Source: Legionella genomosp. 1 (GTDB taxonomy: Bacteria > Pseudomonadota > Gammaproteobacteria > Legionellales > Legionellaceae). Taken from it: DNA of 6,638 nt. Within the stretch, counting starts at the first letter, position 1. Each line of letters opens with the position of its first letter. A model generated the notes under the pieces. It did not search any database, was not told where the DNA came from, and saw nothing but the letters and a program-made list of their open reading frames with translations. A program made the position numbers and the translations under genes. Below, one piece after another: positions 5,981 to 6,638 of this stretch. The stretch is from the NCBI GenBank assembly GCA_945867185.1, contig CAMBHM010000081.1, positions 1-6,638 on the forward strand, written 5' to 3'.

Positions 5981-6638
5981 ATGTCGTATCAATCTAATTT
6001 ACGAGGTCATGCAGTGTACGTGGTTGATGGGAGTCGTACACCATTTCTTAAAGCCAAGGGAGTCGGTCCTTTTAGTGGGTCGGATCTAGCCGTTGCAGCA
6101 GGTCAGTCGTTGTTAAATCGTCAACCGTTTGCCCCTTCTTGTTTGGATGAAATCATTTTGGGTTCGGCAATGCCTGGTCCGGATGAGGCGAATATAGCGC
6201 GTGTGGTGGCATTAAGACTGGGTTGTGGTCATGCCGTACCTGCGTTTACTGTCATGAGAAATTGTGCCTCTGGGATGCAAGCTATTGATAATGCGGCGCT
6301 GGATATTGCCAGTGGGCGCAGTCAGCTCGTGCTGGCGGGAGGAACCGAGGCGATGAGTCATGCGCCGTTGCTATTTAATCATCACATGACTGCCTGGTTA
6401 TCTCGTTGGTTTGTTGCAAAAACGCTTGGGCAACGATGTGGTTTGTTGACGCAATTACGCCCTTCTTATTTGAAACCTGTTATCGCTTTACTTCGTGGGT
6501 TGACCGATCCAATTGTGGGCTTGAACATGGGGCAAACAGCGGAAAAAGTGGCCTATCGATTTCAAATCACGCGAGAGCAGATGGATGCGTTTGCGTGTGA
6601 GAGTCATCGTCGATTGGCGGAGGCCTATCAACGTGGGG
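5981..6638 (+). CDS. Thiolase (acetyl-CoA C-acyltransferase, FadI-like), N-terminal 219 residues; gene continues beyond the window
   Basis: Thiolases cleave 3-ketoacyl-CoA with CoA in fatty acid beta-oxidation, or condense two acetyl-CoA in the reverse direction. The frame is open from the ATG at 5981 to the window end. Visible features are YVVDGSRTPFLK (13-24) at the start of the first thiolase fold, GSAMPGPDEANIARVVAL (61-78), the nucleophile Cys95 in NCASGMQA, and GGTEAMSHAPLL (about 119-130). The loop domain then contains LRPSYLKPVIALLRGLTDP, and MGQTAEKVA and TREQMDAFACESHRR follow. The His and second Cys of the C-terminal half lie off the right edge; the family is about 390-435 residues. 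The pattern resembles the gammaproteobacterial thiolases often paired with a FadJ-type hydroxyacyl-CoA dehydrogenase, so such a gene may follow. Degradative and biosynthetic roles cannot be separated here. Confidence 0.93.
   Translation, partial: MSYQSNLRGHAVYVVDGSRTPFLKAKGVGPFSGSDLAVAAGQSLLNRQPFAPSCLDEIILGSAMPGPDEANIARVVALRLGCGHAVPAFTVMRNCASGMQAIDNAALDIASGRSQLVLAGGTEAMSHAPLLFNHHMTAWLSRWFVAKTLGQRCGLLTQLRPSYLKPVIALLRGLTDPIVGLNMGQTAEKVAYRFQITREQMDAFACESHRRLAEAYQRG

Noticed and set aside
6406..6600. Plus-strand open frame of 64 codons
   Set aside because: It is in another frame inside the thiolase gene, which stays open from 5981 to the window end with clear thiolase motifs.

Overview
The window looks like a piece of a gammaproteobacterial chromosome with moderate GC content. 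The evidence is a PilB/PilC type IV pilus pair, a YbiT-class ABC-F ATPase, a FadI-like thiolase of a type common in gammaproteobacteria, and two tRNA genes with CCA encoded in the DNA. I cannot name the genus from sequence alone. The genes are tightly packed and intergenic gaps are short. I saw no insertion sequence, CRISPR array or phage gene.

Left part (1-4702, all on the minus strand). Read in the direction of transcription, the order is a YbiT-like ABC-F ATPase (GTG start), then a malonyl-CoA:ACP transacylase of FabD/trans-AT type, then pilB (the pilus extension ATPase), then pilC (the inner-membrane platform protein, cut off by the window edge). Gaps are 29, 97 and 4 bases. I see no terminator between the genes, so they may form one transcription unit that starts in the 4703-4912 spacer.

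Middle part (4703-5510). The spacer carries AT-rich inverted repeats, a possible sigma-70 promoter firing left, and a very good sigma-54 (RpoN) promoter match firing right. The sigma-54 site sits 33 bases (from its predicted transcription start) before a ribosome binding site and a tiny open frame. That frame encodes a textbook type IV prepilin leader and the first part of the pilin helix (MNSKGFTLIEWMIVVAI), then breaks off and stops after 25 codons. The start codon of a PAP2-family phosphatase gene, with all three catalytic motifs intact, lies inside this broken pilin frame. The simplest reading is a major-pilin (pilA) gene, divergent from pilBC as in Pseudomonas, that lost its body. Its promoter and start region now lead into a phosphatase gene. 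This is the most unusual part of the window.

Right part (5511-6638). A minus-strand tRNA pair, tRNA-Ser(GCT) followed by tRNA-Arg(ACG), lies behind a clear sigma-70 promoter. It is followed on the plus strand by the first 219 codons of a thiolase (acetyl-CoA C-acyltransferase) with a strong ribosome binding site; the gene runs out of the window.
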